The translations under genes and the position numbers were made by a program. The notes under the pieces were generated by a model that was given only the letters and a program-made list of their open reading frames with translations, searched no databases and had not been told where the DNA came from. Of a DNA stretch of 64,000 nucleotides, positions 1 to 13,811 are shown piece by piece. The DNA is from Marchantia polymorpha subsp. ruderalis (Eukaryota > Streptophyta > Marchantiopsida > Marchantiales > Marchantiaceae), in the NCBI GenBank assembly GCA_037833965.1, contig AP031358.1:14826001-14890000 (forward strand). Direction: 5' to 3'. How positions within the stretch are numbered: the first letter of the stretch is position 1; each line of letters begins with the position of its first letter.

Positions 1-346
1 TCAATAGTGGTCAAGATTCGCCGTTCTCGAGTCATTCAACTGCACCCAGCTTCTTCAATACGATACGGAACCCCAAATAAAATAGCTCCCCAGGCCTGCA
101 CCAATTACCCCGTCGATCGATCGTCTGTCTGCCTGTTTGATCTCCCAGGTTGAAGCCACGAGAGCTACTTTGTATTAATCCCAGGCGTGAGATTAATTAC
201 CCGATTATCGGATTAATTTTGAACCATTTTTAATCATGTGATGTAGAACATGTTGAAGATCTCGAAATTGTAGCCGATCTCGATCCAATCCGATCCAAGA
301 AGCTGCCGTAGTTTGTTGGGCAGAAAGAAGGAGGAGGAGAACAACA

Positions 347-371
347 AGCAGCAGTAGCAGCAGCAGCAGCG
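347..371. repeat. (CAG)n microsatellite, interrupted
   Basis: A run of CAG triplets with one TAG interruption. On the opposite strand it gives the leucine/cysteine/alanine homopolymer stretches seen in overlapping spurious frames. Confidence 0.85.
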
Positions 372-493
372 GAAGAGGGGGCAGGGGGTAAAAAGGAAAG
401 ACAGAATGCTTTGCTGCGGCGTGCTGTTTGCTGGCCACTGCCGCAGATGCTCGCAGATGCACCGGAGTGGGGTTCGAACCACCTCCTCATGTC

Positions 494-510
494 CATGCAT
501 GCATGCATGC
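494..510. repeat. (CATG)n microsatellite
   Basis: Four tandem CATG units, a self-complementary tetranucleotide repeat. Confidence 0.85.
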
Positions 511-614
511 CTGAGCTCGCGGGGATGCTGATGAATCAGGCAAGGCAGGGCTCGAGGGAGGGAGGGAGAGGGGCTCGGCAGATCTTCGACAGACGTCAAA
601 GTCGTTTGGATTGA

Positions 615-654
615 GGATTTAGGATTTAGGATTTATTGAGCGAGCGAGCGAGCG
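615..654. repeat. GGATTTA triplicate followed by (GAGC)n
   Basis: Three tandem GGATTTA heptamers at 615-635 are one base away from the plant telomere unit TTTAGGG. They are followed at about 637-654 by tandem GAGC/GCGA units. With only three imperfect units this is more likely a microsatellite than an interstitial telomere tract. Confidence 0.7.
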
Positions 655-2564
655 CTGTCGAGCGCAGGCGATCGATGCAAAAGGGGCAGTCTGGGGAATA
701 CTCCAAACTAGCGAATCCCGCACTGTGAGAGTGAAGCTTGCGCTTAATGAGGCATTCCAATTCCAAAAGGTGCGAGTCGAGTGCAACAAAAGAAGGAAAC
801 ATAACACTCCAACCTTTCACATTCCGATGAAGCTCTAAATCACTCCCGAGTTCAGTTCATCCGAGTGCGATGGAGCATGGAGCATGGAGCATGGAGGCAA
901 CGTTTGATCTACCGACTGGCGGATGATGGAAAGAGGAAGATGCTAGGCTAGCGAGTCCTCCTAGTCTACCGGGGGCGTGGTACTCTCAAGACAAGAATGG
1001 GTGAGGGTGGGGTGACCGAACCCCAGCCAGCCTGCTCTAGCACATGTGGATTGGGGTACTCGAGTTGCCATGACTGGGGTTTTGTCATCTTTCCCATCAG
1101 CCCAGCCTACGAGCGGAGCACCTAAAATTCTGCGCCCTCCACAGCACCTACTGTACTGGAACATCTGCTTCCGCTAAGGGCTCTTGCTGTTGCTGTGTTG
1201 CTAAGCGAGCTCTTTCCCAGTCAAATCCCCCATCTGGAAGACGCCTGCGAAAGTCCGAGGAATCTGATTTTGTGTTTTGGACCCTCCTTGTCATTTAATC
1301 TCCCACTGATTCACGAGAAAGAGATCATAACAAGATGCCAAACCCTTCGGTGTATGTACATACATACAACTTACAGCAACCAGCCAGCCTTCATCAGACA
1401 GCCAGACAGCCAGCCAGCCAGCCAGACACTCGCCCATATGAACATCCTTTCATCATTGAAAAAAGGAGGACGATCGGTCAATGCGAAGCTATTCAACATA
1501 CGTATCTAAGGGCGGTATGTAGGCGGTGCACTGCACTGCTGCCCCTGCCCCTGCTCGGCTCAGCTCGGCTCAGCTCAGGCTGCTGCTGCCCATGGCTGAT
1601 GGTAACGTAAAGCCCAGCTTTTCTGGAGTTGCTTCCAGATCACATGGCTTTTTACTATGCTGACTTTTCGTGCTCCACCTTCCCTTCGATCGTCGCTTGT
1701 CTCTTCACTTCTCGAAGGAAAGTTCCATTTAAGTACGCAGCAGCAGCCGCTGCTGCTGCTGCTATGGCTCTGTGGAAGAAGATCTGCTCTTTACTACACT
1801 AAGAGCAGGAGGGAGTATTATGTCCACAATGGTCTGGAGTGCTGTGAGTGCGGCCATCAGACACTCATCAAATGCACCGGAAGCCGGAACAATGGCTGCT
1901 ATTAGCACTGATCCAAGTGTCAAGCCTTGTGCAGTAGAGCCAGGGAGCAAGACTTTCATGATGAGGCCTACCTAGAGAGGGCGAGAACGGGGCGAAGGAG
2001 GCAAAAGCGGCAAAAGCTGATCGATGATGTTTTTATATTCTTCGCCTATAAGTGGGAGGGACGGGGGAAAAGGGCGCAAAAGTGGACATGTATTCTCATC
2101 TAGCGTGAGATTCATTCCGGAGCTGCCACTCGAGTACTGTCGCGGTTTTTGCATCGTGTTGTCCCGAGGAAATACCCCGAATTTTCTATCGCCCCGCAAA
2201 CCCAGTTCATGATTGAGCCGTGCCGCAATCTATTCTTTTTTAACCGCATTCAATATGCTCCTCTAGCTAGGATAAACCCCGGTTCCTTAGCCCATGATGC
2301 CCTCACCACGTGGGTTGTAGACCTTGCGCCCCCCACCTCAACTCGCTCCATTCTCCATATCATGAACCCGCTCACGAGGACTTGTAGAGTTACAGAATAG
2401 ATCCAATGATTTCCAAATTGTAATTTCGCCTTAATGTTCAGCGAGCACGCCCTAAGCCCATTCATCCATCATCCATTCAGACCAACTGCCCCTTCTTCGA
2501 CTTCAGGCCAGCCCGGCACCCCCCTTCGCGGTTTAGGCCTAGCTAGACCAGTCAAGCGAGACTT

Positions 2565-2580
2565 GGGGGGGGGGGGGGGG
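2565..2580. repeat. Poly(G) tract, 16 bases
   Basis: Sixteen consecutive G on the + strand in non-coding sequence. It is one of three long G homopolymers in the window; the others are at 13,230-13,241 and 48,157-48,197. Confidence 0.9.
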
Positions 2581-5200
2581 ACTACACAAGGCGCTACTTT
2601 GGGGGCCTAGGCCAGGAGCTCGTGAATTATTACCGGACTGGAGAATTATACACCTCTCTCTACCTTTCCGCCACTCACCTGCTCCTGAGTCCTGGCCGAG
2701 CTCGCTGCTTGAGTCTTCGCAGCCCAGATCGCGTCATTTGCTCGAGAGGTGGAATGATTAATCGACTGGAAATCATGTTTTTCGGGGACGTAAATCTCGT
2801 CATCAGAAGTGGTAGGGTTTCATAAATGAGTCATTCTATCATTTCCATTTTGTAAAGCTGCTGCATTTCCCTGTAACCACTCCCATGATCCCACCCCATC
2901 CCATCCAGCAGCAGTCAGTCAGTCTCCTTCACCTCTAGTAGCTAGACTCCGGGGTCCTTGTGGTAAGACCGACTTTTCTCGGAGGTTAGAGATGGGGTTA
3001 AACTTTAACCTCACCCGATGGGCTAAATGATAGTGCCTCTAACATTAAGAGGGTCGGTTTGTTGCGTTGTTGTTGGCCACTTTTGTCATCGGACCTGGTA
3101 GACTGACATGGTAAAGTTGGGTCCTTAATTTCCTTCTTGCACAACTCACTCGCCTTGCCCTGCCTTGACTTGAATTGGGCTGTGAGCAGCACGCCCCTGT
3201 CCAGCCCGAACGACCAACCGTGGTAAGCGAGAGACTGCAAGAGACTGACAGCAGATTTTCTCTTTTGGCCCCATGCTCTTCAGTGGACCATGTGAATTTC
3301 GTTACGAAGCTGTTATAAGATGGCCATGTGGTCGGTGGTGCAACTACAGTTTGGGCTCCTTGTTTGGCAAATGCGCCCAAATTCTCCGACCTTTTGGACG
3401 CTCTCCTGGCTCCAAACTTCACCATCCGGCGCATTTTGCTTTTCCCCGATCCGAACATTTTCCTCCCATTTTAAAAGCCCAAAAGGCAAACGTAGGGGGA
3501 ACAAACTTCCGTCCCCTGCTACTACTCTGGCTGCCGAACTCTGGTTCGTGCCAACGAGCTACTACAACTACAACTACTATACGAGTAGTGCTAGTTCCTA
3601 CGTCGTTGCAACAACGACTCGCTTAGCCTACGTGGTAACTACCACTCTAACCGAGTAGGCCCTGTCTCGGGCTCGGTCTAGGCCCGCAGCCAGCCCGCAA
3701 AAGGCGCACCCGGTTACTTGTGGCCTTGATTGGCACTGGCATCATTGAAGGGCAGCATGTGATGGAAAGGTTGTTCATTAGTGGCGAACTACTGACGGTT
3801 TGCCTGCGCATCCCGCTTTCAAGCGATCCATCGAGAAATCTACGTAGAACTCTTGCTCTAGTCAATTATGCTCAGACAACGAGCAGCAGCAGCAGCAGTA
3901 GCAGCAGAGCTTCAAAGGCCCAATCGCGGTCAAATTGTCAGTGCGCTGCGGGCCAATCATGCTGGCTCGCTTCACACTGGCCCCGGTAAGGTATTCTCAT
4001 TGCTATTTATGTTATCATGTCGTGATATGATTCTCCCGGTTCTCATCGTAAGCTGGCCCTATGATTTTGGCAAATTCAGAGGCGAGTCCAGTCCAGTCCA
4101 GCACAGTCCAGACTCCAGGCCAGGCCAGCTCGTTTCGATCCGTGAGCCCGTAGCTCGGAACAACACAGCTCTACTCTACTGCTCTCTCCTCGGCCCTGCT
4201 CTGGTCTCCTACTCGACCCGAGCGAGCCGAAATAAAACAAAATCGAACTGTAGAGTTACTCCATGCCGGACCTACGGACATGAGTCTCTCTGGTTCTTTC
4301 GCGAGCAGTCGTAGTAGAAGCAGTTCTGGCAACAGAGAGTGGTGGGTTCATCGATAATGATCTTTCCAGAAGAGCGAAATCCGTTTCCAGCACGGATGCG
4401 ATGCATTGCTTTGCATTGCATTGCATTGAGCTGCGCTGTGGCGACTACCCACTGGAGCAGACGGACTCGAGTTGACTACACCCTGACCGAGGTCTCAGTT
4501 CGAACTGGAGTCAACTCGACCTCGGCCCGATCCCGAGCCCCCACCCTTTTGTCCGGCGGACGCACCTTGGCATACCGCCATGCACTCGCCGGTGGTCCGC
4601 AGAGGAGGCCGGTCCGACGGTCGCTCCGTCGACTCGTTCGTTCCTTCGGTCGATCGACCGTTCGCGGTTAGGGAATAAAGGCGACGACGAAGACGTAGCA
4701 CGAGTCGCAGAGTAAGATACGCGAGTCAAAGCGAGAGTGAGTGCGCGACGAATGGACGAGAGCGGGCGAGAGCGGACGCAGCGAGCGAAGATGCCCGATG
4801 GATGAATCCGGGCGGGTGACGACCGGGCGGGCCGTAAAATGATGTGCCCCGCTGTGACTCGGGATAAAAGCCATTAAGATAAGGATTTCTGGGCGACGAA
4901 CCGAGGATCCGAAGACCAGCGAACGGAATTGGAAAAACGTTTTGCTTGTCTTTTTGCCCATATGGTCGCCATGTGATCTACGAGTGTATTTTACAGTTGC
5001 TTGTCGCCCATCGTCCGTAGTGGTAGTAGTTGCGCCCTAGAATATACTAAAATATAAAAACGGTCAAACGGAGAGGGTGGATCGGAATGTGGAATGTTAC
5101 CCTCATACGGTGTCTCTGGGCGCCCTGCCATTCAATACGCCTCTGTTGACCTCATTAATCCGCTCTGAATATTCACGCATTTCATTCGCCTGAGGCTCAT

Positions 5201-8150
5201 TTTCGTGATTATTGTCCATTTTATTTGTGCGATTTTTTATGGCGATTGTGCAGCCTTTTAGTCCTGCTCGAGCTCTCTCTCACTGTTCATTTCACTTCAC
5301 TTCTTCTGCGCGCCTGGAATATGGAGAATGTAACCGAAATGAGATACTGTGTTCTCCACGTCACACCTCAGAAAGAACCTTTCTCTGCCCGGGACTTTCA
5401 AAATGTGAAGCTCGCACCGTCGCATTTAAACTACGGCGAGAATTGTATTTTTCTCCTGACGGTTCGCGACTGTTCATTCGTGCCCACTGTTCAACATTTT
5501 GCTGCTATCTGCTAAGCTTGCATCACTAAGTTATGGAGGCAAACCTAGTTTAATCCAGTCAACTTGCATCTGCCAATGAGGGGGAGAGCCACCTAATGAC
5601 GCATCATAATTATTGATCAAGATTACATGTTTACTTAGATCAATGGCATTACATTGTGGGCCTTCTTCTTCCCTCTGCTGAGATCAAGTGAGGTACGTTT
5701 CCAATAGTCTTGAGAACATGTATGTCACAAGGTATTGGTCAGTGTCATGACCAAAGTGAGGTGACTCCATGATGAACTAATTCCTTACCCTGCATTTACA
5801 TGCCCTCACAATTCTAATCTTAAGCCTACGGTAGCAAAAGACTTCCACGTCAGCTCGATGGGCCATATGTCCCACTAGTCTTTATCAGAGTAAATAATTA
5901 TACAGAATAAACTCGGTTGCTCAAATGTTTTCTGATAATACATGATAGTGAAAAAAAATTGTAATGCAAGCATATTTTGTTTGACCAGTTTGGAGATCTA
6001 TCCCTATTCCATTCTTGCCTCTCATAGAAATCTTAATTCTTCACGAGCAAACCATTGTTTAATATTTTTACTTCTTGTGCTTCTACCAGGTCGATATGAT
6101 TCCTCTCTTGAATTCCATAGTCCGCTACATCTTAGAAACTCACCCTTTTGTTTGAAGTATGGGTGTTGAAGGAATATCGATCTCTGCCGATGCTTATCCA
6201 AAATTCATGTGTAACTAAAATCCATACAGGATGCAGAAAATCTGCGAATGGTACTCGGAGGAGAGTTAGATTCATGCAAAATCTGATGCGGCTTCCAGCG
6301 GCCATCTTAGTGTAAGAAAGCCAGTACTTCTGAGAACTCCCTGTAGAAGTAGCCTCCGTGCGGCATAAAAGGCAGTGAAAATTCTGAAATTTTGTGTTAT
6401 CACTTTACAAAGATAATCATCGTTTATAATCTCTCTAACTTAGACTACGCAATATTTCATCAGTATACGTAAAACAGAAATGATTTTTCCCAGTTGATAG
6501 AATTTAAACTTTGCTGTTGAATACACCTTTGAGAACACCTTCAAAATACTACAGCGAGCGATGAAGTAAAATGAAAAATTTGGAAGACGGAGGGTAACAA
6601 GATATATATTTCTACTTACCAAAGTGGAGATCTGCATTTGCAAACAGATCATCAAAGTTTTTGAGCACATTGAGAGTACGTAGCTGTAGTCACATCGCAC
6701 TAGGAACGAATGTGCACATGTACATGTTAACATTCATAGTCTTAAGATGTACCAATAAGCGGGGACTAATCTTCAAGCTTGATGGATTGATGATTTTAGT
6801 CTGCAATACGAAGCAGAGATAGCCGGAGTTCAGTGAATGCCAAAGGTATCCATTCACTTATATTTTTGTAAACCAACATTGCTTTGTCCATATTCAGTGA
6901 TCTAAAGCTTGCCTTATTGACGATACGATGTGAAATGTACACAACTACTTTCACTAGGTTAAAAAGAGGCATGGTGTGGTGTTCTCTAATACGCGACGTT
7001 CTAATGGACTTTGTGTTGACCATTTTACCCCTCTTCGCCAAACATCATGTTGATTGCAAATAAAAGCACATGAAATGCAACTACATGTTTTAAATTCGTG
7101 AAAAACAGCATGAATAATGAATAATGAAACTTCTGTACACAGTTCTTTTGACTCGGTCCTAAGTAGACACGTTGAGAATCTTGTTGAGAAAGTGTTGATG
7201 ATCGAAATACTTGTTATATAGATATACTTTGGATTGACAAAGTTTTGTTCCTCGTAAGTCTTGTTTCTTTTTGCAGATTTTAAGGCTTAAGCATGAAAAC
7301 CTAGAAAGAGAAACAAGTCTTGCGAATCATCTCCACGGCTAACACCGTAAGCACGTGTAACTTCTAGCACACAAACAAACAATCTCATGAGACACCTCCT
7401 GTAACTCACCCCACTCTCAGAGCATATACCGTAATCAATCCCTGGCCTTATTTCTAAACAAAGAATTTGTGCTTACTAACTGTTCTCACCACTTTTCGTC
7501 TTATTTCCAACAACAACAAAAATAAGAAATGGCATACGGGTTGACATTCCTGCCAATATTGTTTCCCCATGTTTAACCTTCGGTTCGCCTGGAAAAGGCT
7601 GGAGTCCTATAGTGGGTACGAAAGTCGTGTGCTAATTGTGTAGTGTGATAGTTACCTGAAGAGAGGATTAGTGTGCCTTGGGTATATACAAGGCTATTTC
7701 GTGTAATGTGTATGTCAATCATAAATCCAAGACAAGCATATCTCGAACCGGTTTGCGTCCATCGCTCTTACATCACCATCTGCCAGCAAATACCGAGGAC
7801 GTAAAACTTCACAATTGGTTTTGCAGTCTCTTACTTGTGCAGATCATTTTAACCAGAGGAGAAAATCCGAGCTCTACAAACACATTCAAACAATAAATTA
7901 AAGTGGTGAACAAGAGCAGGAGATGGAGTTTACGTGTATATCCTACATACCTCCACTTCCTTGCGGGAGAAAAACGATCCTCGCAGGGCTTATCAGGGAC
8001 AGATATACTATTCTAGTGGAGGGACTCGCCATTGGAGGAGACCAGGGTCCGGTCAATATGCAAACTACGCGGTTTAGGGCGAAGGCCACTTAGTAGTAGA
8101 CAGGTGTTAGAGCAGGCCGAAGGTCCTCCTCCAACAGAAGAAAACAATAC
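5201..8150. other. Intergenic, mixed composition, nothing recognised
   Basis: Only short frames (under 100 codons) without domain similarity. No LTR, tRNA or domain-bearing fragment was seen. Composition drifts from GC-richer at the left to AT-richer between about 5,900 and 7,900. Confidence 0.6.
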
Positions 8151-11100
8151 ATCATGGACGTACAGAAAATCCAAATGGGCTCCTGTTGGTGCCGCCCTCT
8201 TTCCCTAACTTTTCTCTCTCCCTCACATTTTGCAAACGGTCGGTTTTGGTCGGTCTCGTGCTCTCGGTTCGAGTAATATCGCACAACCCTATCGCCGAGC
8301 CTAGGCCCAGATCGGATTCAAGATCCTGTCGCTCGCTCGCGCACACACATTTGTTCGCCGCTCGCTCGCCGTCCGTCCTTGCCAAGGACTCCGTCGTCTC
8401 GATCGTCCTTGCAAAAGGTCGAGGGTCCGTCCTCAAGCAGCCGACGAGACGCTGTACAGTAGCTGGGCTGGGGTCGAGCTTTTGGAGATTAAAATATTGT
8501 AAAGGGCGATGGTCAAGTTAGTTACGTCATGACAGAGTTTGAGTTCGTGGGAGGGCTTGTCTTTCGGACCGGATCCACGAGTTAAGAAGAAAAGGGGTCG
8601 CAGGCCCGAAGACCTTCTCGAGAGGTCCAACAAATTGTACCAATGAATGCCCGAGGGGGAGTTATATTCCTCGCTCTTTTCTTTGTCTTTTCTGGAAAGA
8701 TTAAAAAACAGAAGCGACTGGACTCCGAGCGGGAGATAAATACTTGTCCGCCTCGTGTGATGTAATGTCAAAGCATAGGAGAAGCCAATGTTTTGGCATC
8801 AGCCGGTAGATTCGCGAGCGAGTGGCAGCTTGCATCAAAGAGAGAAGGTGATGCAATAAGAGGATAGTGTTTTTCTCGAGTGCTGCATTGCATCAATTGG
8901 TGGATCCTTCTCTTGCGCTTCATGGATCTATGGCTGCCCGCCCCACATGAGACATTCCTTCACTAGTCACGTACTTGGGAATTCTCACAAAAAGCAATAG
9001 AACACGGTCCAAGTCATGTAGAATGTGCAGTGAAGCTAGAGCTGTGCTGTGTTGTGTTAGTTGGACAGTCCACACCATTCCTTCCCAGAGGCTGCACATT
9101 TCCAGTTTACTATATGCATATAGTAATCACATCCCGATGCGGTAACCGGCCTGCTGCGAGGCGGACGTATCTGAGGCGCGGCCTTCTTCATCTGTCAGTC
9201 GTCTCCCAGGGGGGCAGTAATGTGTATGATGATGAGGAGATTTGGGCCATCCAGTTCTCCGCACGTGTCGTGCGTTGGTTAGTTGTTGTTGTTGTTGGTA
9301 CTCGCTTAACATGATGATTAATAGGACGTATAGTAAGAATGATAATTACCGTCACCATTCGGTGGTATGAAATGTGCAATTATCGATAAAGTACAGTAGC
9401 TCGATTAGATTAAACAGTTTTCTTAAGTGAGATGGACTTTCTTGAAGTTGAAGAAGTTAGTTGGTGTACCACTGTGTATATCATCACACGCAGATGAATC
9501 AACTAAGATTCCTCCCAAGACTAATTTAGTTGTGACAGTAGAAGCCTTCACCTTGACTTGGAGTTTGGGAAATCACATTCAGCGGATGAATAGTCCTTGA
9601 TTAAATACTCATTAGTTTTTGGCATCTTAATAAACGATAAGGATCATTCACATAGAAGCTACTCCAGCAGTGGAGTTACTATTGCCATATTGACTTAAAA
9701 CCGTTGAATAAATAAACAATTCGAGTATAAATGTGTGCGTGTATATTTATAAATAGATTTGTGTAGACTTCCTCATCGGAGCATCGGCCCGGCTGACTGG
9801 GAAAAAGCGTTCGCTTCATATGACAGCACAATCTATAATCCAGATGAACCTGCTGGAGATGTGTGAGGATCTCGTGTCTTGGAAAAAACATGCTCGTTCC
9901 ATATCCCTAAAAACAAGGCAGATCAGGCCCCGGCCCCCTTTTGCGCTCTTCTCATATATACTCATAGTCGGAGTTCGAGAGCCCGAGAAAACTGCAAATT
10001 TTCATGACACGAGCCCGGAGGCCCCCATCTTTATAGTGGGGCAATTAGTGGGCACCCCAAGTACAGAAGGGATGAAGGTACTCGTCGTCGTTTGCTCGCC
10101 GCTTTACATTCCATCAAGCTTTGGACATAATCATGGCTTCTCCTCCCGCTCGCCCCTCGCTCGCTTTGCCTCTCATTCTCCCCACTCTCCTCGCCTCCCC
10201 GGGGGCCGGTCCGGTACTTCCCTCGTAGACGACCTGCGGTCCGGCTTGTCGTACCGGTCAAGCCGGCCGCTGCGAAGACGTTGCTTCAATGGCCAGCCCC
10301 ATAAAGGTGTGCGTATCACGTACCCTCTCTACGAACATACAATCAAGATCGGTCGCCGAGTGATGCCATGGTGACCTCGGAGGCCTTGGAACGACTACAG
10401 AGGTATGGGACGATCGGAGTGTGCGAGCATACGTACATGCAGGCAGGCAGGCGAAGGCAAGTGTGGGGGTGGCGGGCACGAGTCACCACAGTAGACTCGC
10501 AGATTAAAGTGGAAAAACATCATTCTCGGGAAATTTACTTTCGACCACCCAAGATACGAGATGCAAGATCTGCTGGTCTGTACGTAGAATACGGACGCGC
10601 ACACTAGCACGCAGCGCAGCGCAGCGCAGCGCAGTGGCCGAAGCAGCAGCAGCAAGCGAGTTTCCTCTCCGCTGCCTTCTTCTTCCTCCCTTCGTTGTTG
10701 TTGTTGTTGGTGTTGGGTTCCCAAAAAACTACTCGTATGTAAGCTTGAGCTCATCTGCTGATGCTTAAATGGAATTTAATATGCCTTTGCGAAGTCCATT
10801 GGTCTCTTTGAGAGATGAGAGAGAAACAAACAATATTTCCCTCACGCACTCTCGCGGTGCCAATCATCACTCGATTTGTACGTGATATTTTCCAACTGTT
10901 CGCGAGAGAGAGAGTGAGAGGCAAAGCAGGTCGTGACTCATGAGTGAGCCAGAGGTGTTGTTGTGTATGTCTCGTCCCTCGCCTCCCCTCCCCGGCCTCC
11001 AGGGAGCAGAAAGCACCGGGAAAAGTTGAACAGCTCCATGAAACTTCCCAACAGCCCCAAAGCCACCAAAGGCCGCATGACATATCTACAGCATCCAAGA

Positions 11101-11170
11101 GTACGACCTTGCTCGACCGACCGTGTACTGAGCTAAGGCCGCCATCACCTCAGCCCTAGTCCCAGCTGAT
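8151..11170. other. Intergenic, SSR-rich GC-richer block
   Basis: Resembles 1-5,200 in texture, with CGCT/TCGC-type repeats, pyrimidine-rich runs and opposing overlapping frames. The longest frame here (+ strand, 9,820-10,374, 184 codons) is low-complexity, shows no domain, and overlaps two - strand frames of similar quality, so I do not call it a gene. Confidence 0.55.
10611..10634. repeat. (GCAGC)n minisatellite
   Basis: Nearly five tandem copies of the pentamer GCAGC. Confidence 0.9.
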
Positions 11171-12900
11171 GAAACATTCGCGCAACATTTTCCCGTTGTG
11201 CAGCCCATCTCATCTTCTTTTTAGAAATAGCAAAAACCAAGCATCATGAGTATAACTGAAGATGATTCAATGAACTCTAATTTTGAAGAAATTGTTCCAC
11301 GTATGTGCATCAGTTGTAAAAGTTGTGATTTTTGGAAAATTTATTGCTCGTCCACTTTTGTAATTGAACAAAGTCAGAGATTCATTAGATTGATTGCTGT
11401 TGGTGTGTTCGAATCGCACTTTTATTATCATTACATGATCTTGTAACATCATTAACACTTCTAGCAATATAATCCAGCACCCCATTTTAGACTTGTCACG
11501 ACATGAGATTGTGAGTCAATATAGTCAGGCAAGGAACTCTACATATTCTTGCATGTTGGAATGTCTTGGTTATGGCAGTGGGAGAACGCTTTTTAATAAA
11601 GTCCCAAGTCCATCTACGTAAATAGCTAAAAGATGTTATAGACTTTTTTCTGGATTTATTCATCATGAAACATCAAATGAAATGATTTATTCATTTCATA
11701 CGATGTTTCCAAATTTAGATATTCTCTTCTTATTTTCCATGGCTCTTATAGGATTCATTCTTTTTCAGCTCATTTTTCAAGTCTACTAGGAGATTCTTTA
11801 TAAATCATGTATCTTATGTCAACTCTGAACGTGCCACTACTTAATAGATAGTACACATATTGTGGTTCTTGTAGATCACATTAGATACGAATTTGTTTGA
11901 TCATGATTAAAATCTGTTTTGTTGATTATTTAATAGATGTGTCGCTGTGTAGAACATGCTTTTGTTCAAACAATGCTTCCTCATTTTTTCTTTCGAAGAT
12001 ATGTATAGCATCAATAGACTGCTAACATATTCTGCAAGTGATAGTAGATGTTCAAATCTTGCTATTGGTGACAAAGTCATACATTTTATTTTGGCAAAAT
12101 AATTTGTTTTTTTGGCATGAACTTCATTTGCAATACTTCTTTTTTTCTAGAAATCACCAAATGGCATTTGATATTTATAATACTTCATTTCGATATTTTA
12201 TACTTGTAATTCTTACTTATTTCTCACAAAAATTTCTTTGGATTCAATGTTACAACTTTTGGATATCGTTAATATGAAAATCATATGCAATATTGGCAAC
12301 ATCATCAAACCATGAGCTTTTTAGATATATGAAAGGACATTTGATATGGAGAAAAACACTTATTTCAATGTCGTGTGAAAGGATAGACTTATCATCTACA
12401 CACAACCTTGGAGATATATCCAATTTATTTGGTCAACATTCTTGTAATTTTATTGATTTTTGAGCGCAATTGATCCATCTTGAAGATTGTATGCTAGGAA
12501 CACGGTTGTGTATCATTTTTTACATGGACTGTTTTGGTGGATAAGAAATGCTTAAGACATTGTCACTTTCACCACCTATTTGACTTGAGACCTATGGTCA
12601 AAATTGATTAACAACAACATCACTCTCTCTTATTGGATACGATACTTCATTCACTAGTAACGCTACTCTACATATTTTCTCTGAAAAAGTTGCGAGCGCG
12701 TGGATAAATGCTCGATTGTGGATCAAATTACTGTGCTTTGCACCAGCTACCTTTTCTATAACCACGAGATTATGCTCTAGGTTGGTACAACTAGACATAT
12801 CACATGTGACTGTGGTATCACATTAATTCCAACGAGGATCAAACAAATTGTCCAGTTGAACTGCATAAGATAGGTAAGTATCGTTTCCATTAGGCATGTA
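11171..12900. other. AT-rich intergenic block
   Basis: Visibly AT-rich, with abundant stops in all frames and no protein domain recognised. It contains the stem-loop at 11,667-11,709, listed separately. Confidence 0.6.
11667..11709. repeat. Stem-loop, 19-bp arms with 2 mismatches
   Basis: Arms 11,667-11,685 and 11,691-11,709 are reverse complements at 17 of 19 positions around a five-base loop (TTTAT). It lies in AT-rich non-coding sequence. The arms are too short for a classic plant miRNA precursor and no target is evident. Confidence 0.75.
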
Positions 12901-13776
12901 CCGTCGGGTTCAGGTGTTTATATCAACCACGTACGTTAATGCGGTATTCCCATAAACTTTTGGTTAAATTAATCGGTTGTTTGGAGTTTAAAAAGGAGTG
13001 GTGAGGAGAAATAAGTGGACAAATATGAATAAACTGCATTAACCAAGAGAGCGAGATTACCACCAACTGGCGTTGGAGACGTTGCCTTCTCTCACGACAC
13101 AGGAGATAGGATCCTAGTCGGGCGTCCAAACTATTTGCGCTACGCTTGCTCTGGGCCAATAAGTCGGCCGATGAGTGCGCTGGCTGGCTCACTTGCTCGG
13201 CCAGGTGGAAGGGATGGGATGGGTGGGGAGGGGGGGGGGGGAGTGTGAATTCATCGCCCAAAAGCAAACGTAGCTCGAGCAGTTTGACAGGCCTACAACT
13301 ACAGTACAAGGAGGACTTTTTCCATACAGAGACGGAATCATCAGACACCCAATCATGCTCGCGCTTGCTCGCATTTTCTATGCAACCGATCGATTTTTCA
13401 GTAAGCTCGGCCCCGGCGGTAATTCGCGCTTTGACAATGCCCGATGTTCACCAGTCGAGTACGAGTTTGTACAACGGGGATTCCGGGACATGCAACGGGA
13501 GAGCAAGGTACGGTTAACAGGAAATATATTTATGTTTTTCAAAAGCGAAGACTGAGGCAGTAAAAGAGCAGACTCAGCGGGCAGGCAGGCGGGCGGGCAG
13601 TCAGGCTAGTTGCGTTTTGATCTATTCTTGAGTAGGCCAAATGGGACTTCATGGAGAAAGATCCCATCTGACATCGGCGGAGGTTTCTCCAAATGCGGAT
13701 AATTTTTGTTACCATGTGTAACTGCAGATTCGTTCATACAAAAGCTGACTTTCTAGGGGACGGGCGTATTGTATGG

Positions 13777-13811
13777 GAGAGAGAGAGAAAGAGAGAGAAA
13801 GAGAGAGAGAG
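13777..13811. repeat. (GA)n microsatellite, interrupted
   Basis: GA dinucleotides broken by periodic AAA, giving a purine-only run of about 35 bases on the + strand. Confidence 0.9.

Larger units (their letters stand above)
1..5200. other. Gene-free, SSR-rich, moderately GC-rich block
   Basis: No reading frame here shows a recognisable domain or a coherent exon chain. The many open frames of 60-150 codons overlap on both strands and are full of simple-sequence peptides such as serine, leucine or arginine runs. The block is rich in short tandem repeats (CAG, CATG, GAGC, CCAG types) and CpG-containing words. It could be long UTR or promoter sequence of a gene beyond the left edge, but nothing shows that directly. 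Confidence 0.6.

Noticed and set aside
460..500. tRNA-like T-arm (GGTTCGAACC) on either strand
   Set aside because: No matching acceptor stem or anticodon arm at the right distance; the neighbouring CATG repeat breaks any cloverleaf.
3045..3658. Cluster of overlapping frames of 112-137 codons on both strands
   Set aside because: Mutually overlapping on both strands, with repetitive serine, tyrosine or threonine runs derived from simple repeats.
9820..10374. 184-codon + strand frame
   Set aside because: Low-complexity, no domain, covered by opposing frames of equal quality in an SSR-rich block, and no exon structure.
11340..11425. Possible tRNA: GTGTG-TTCGAAT-CGCAC T-arm
   Set aside because: The T-stem pairs, but no upstream sequence complements the required acceptor strand and no anticodon loop fits.
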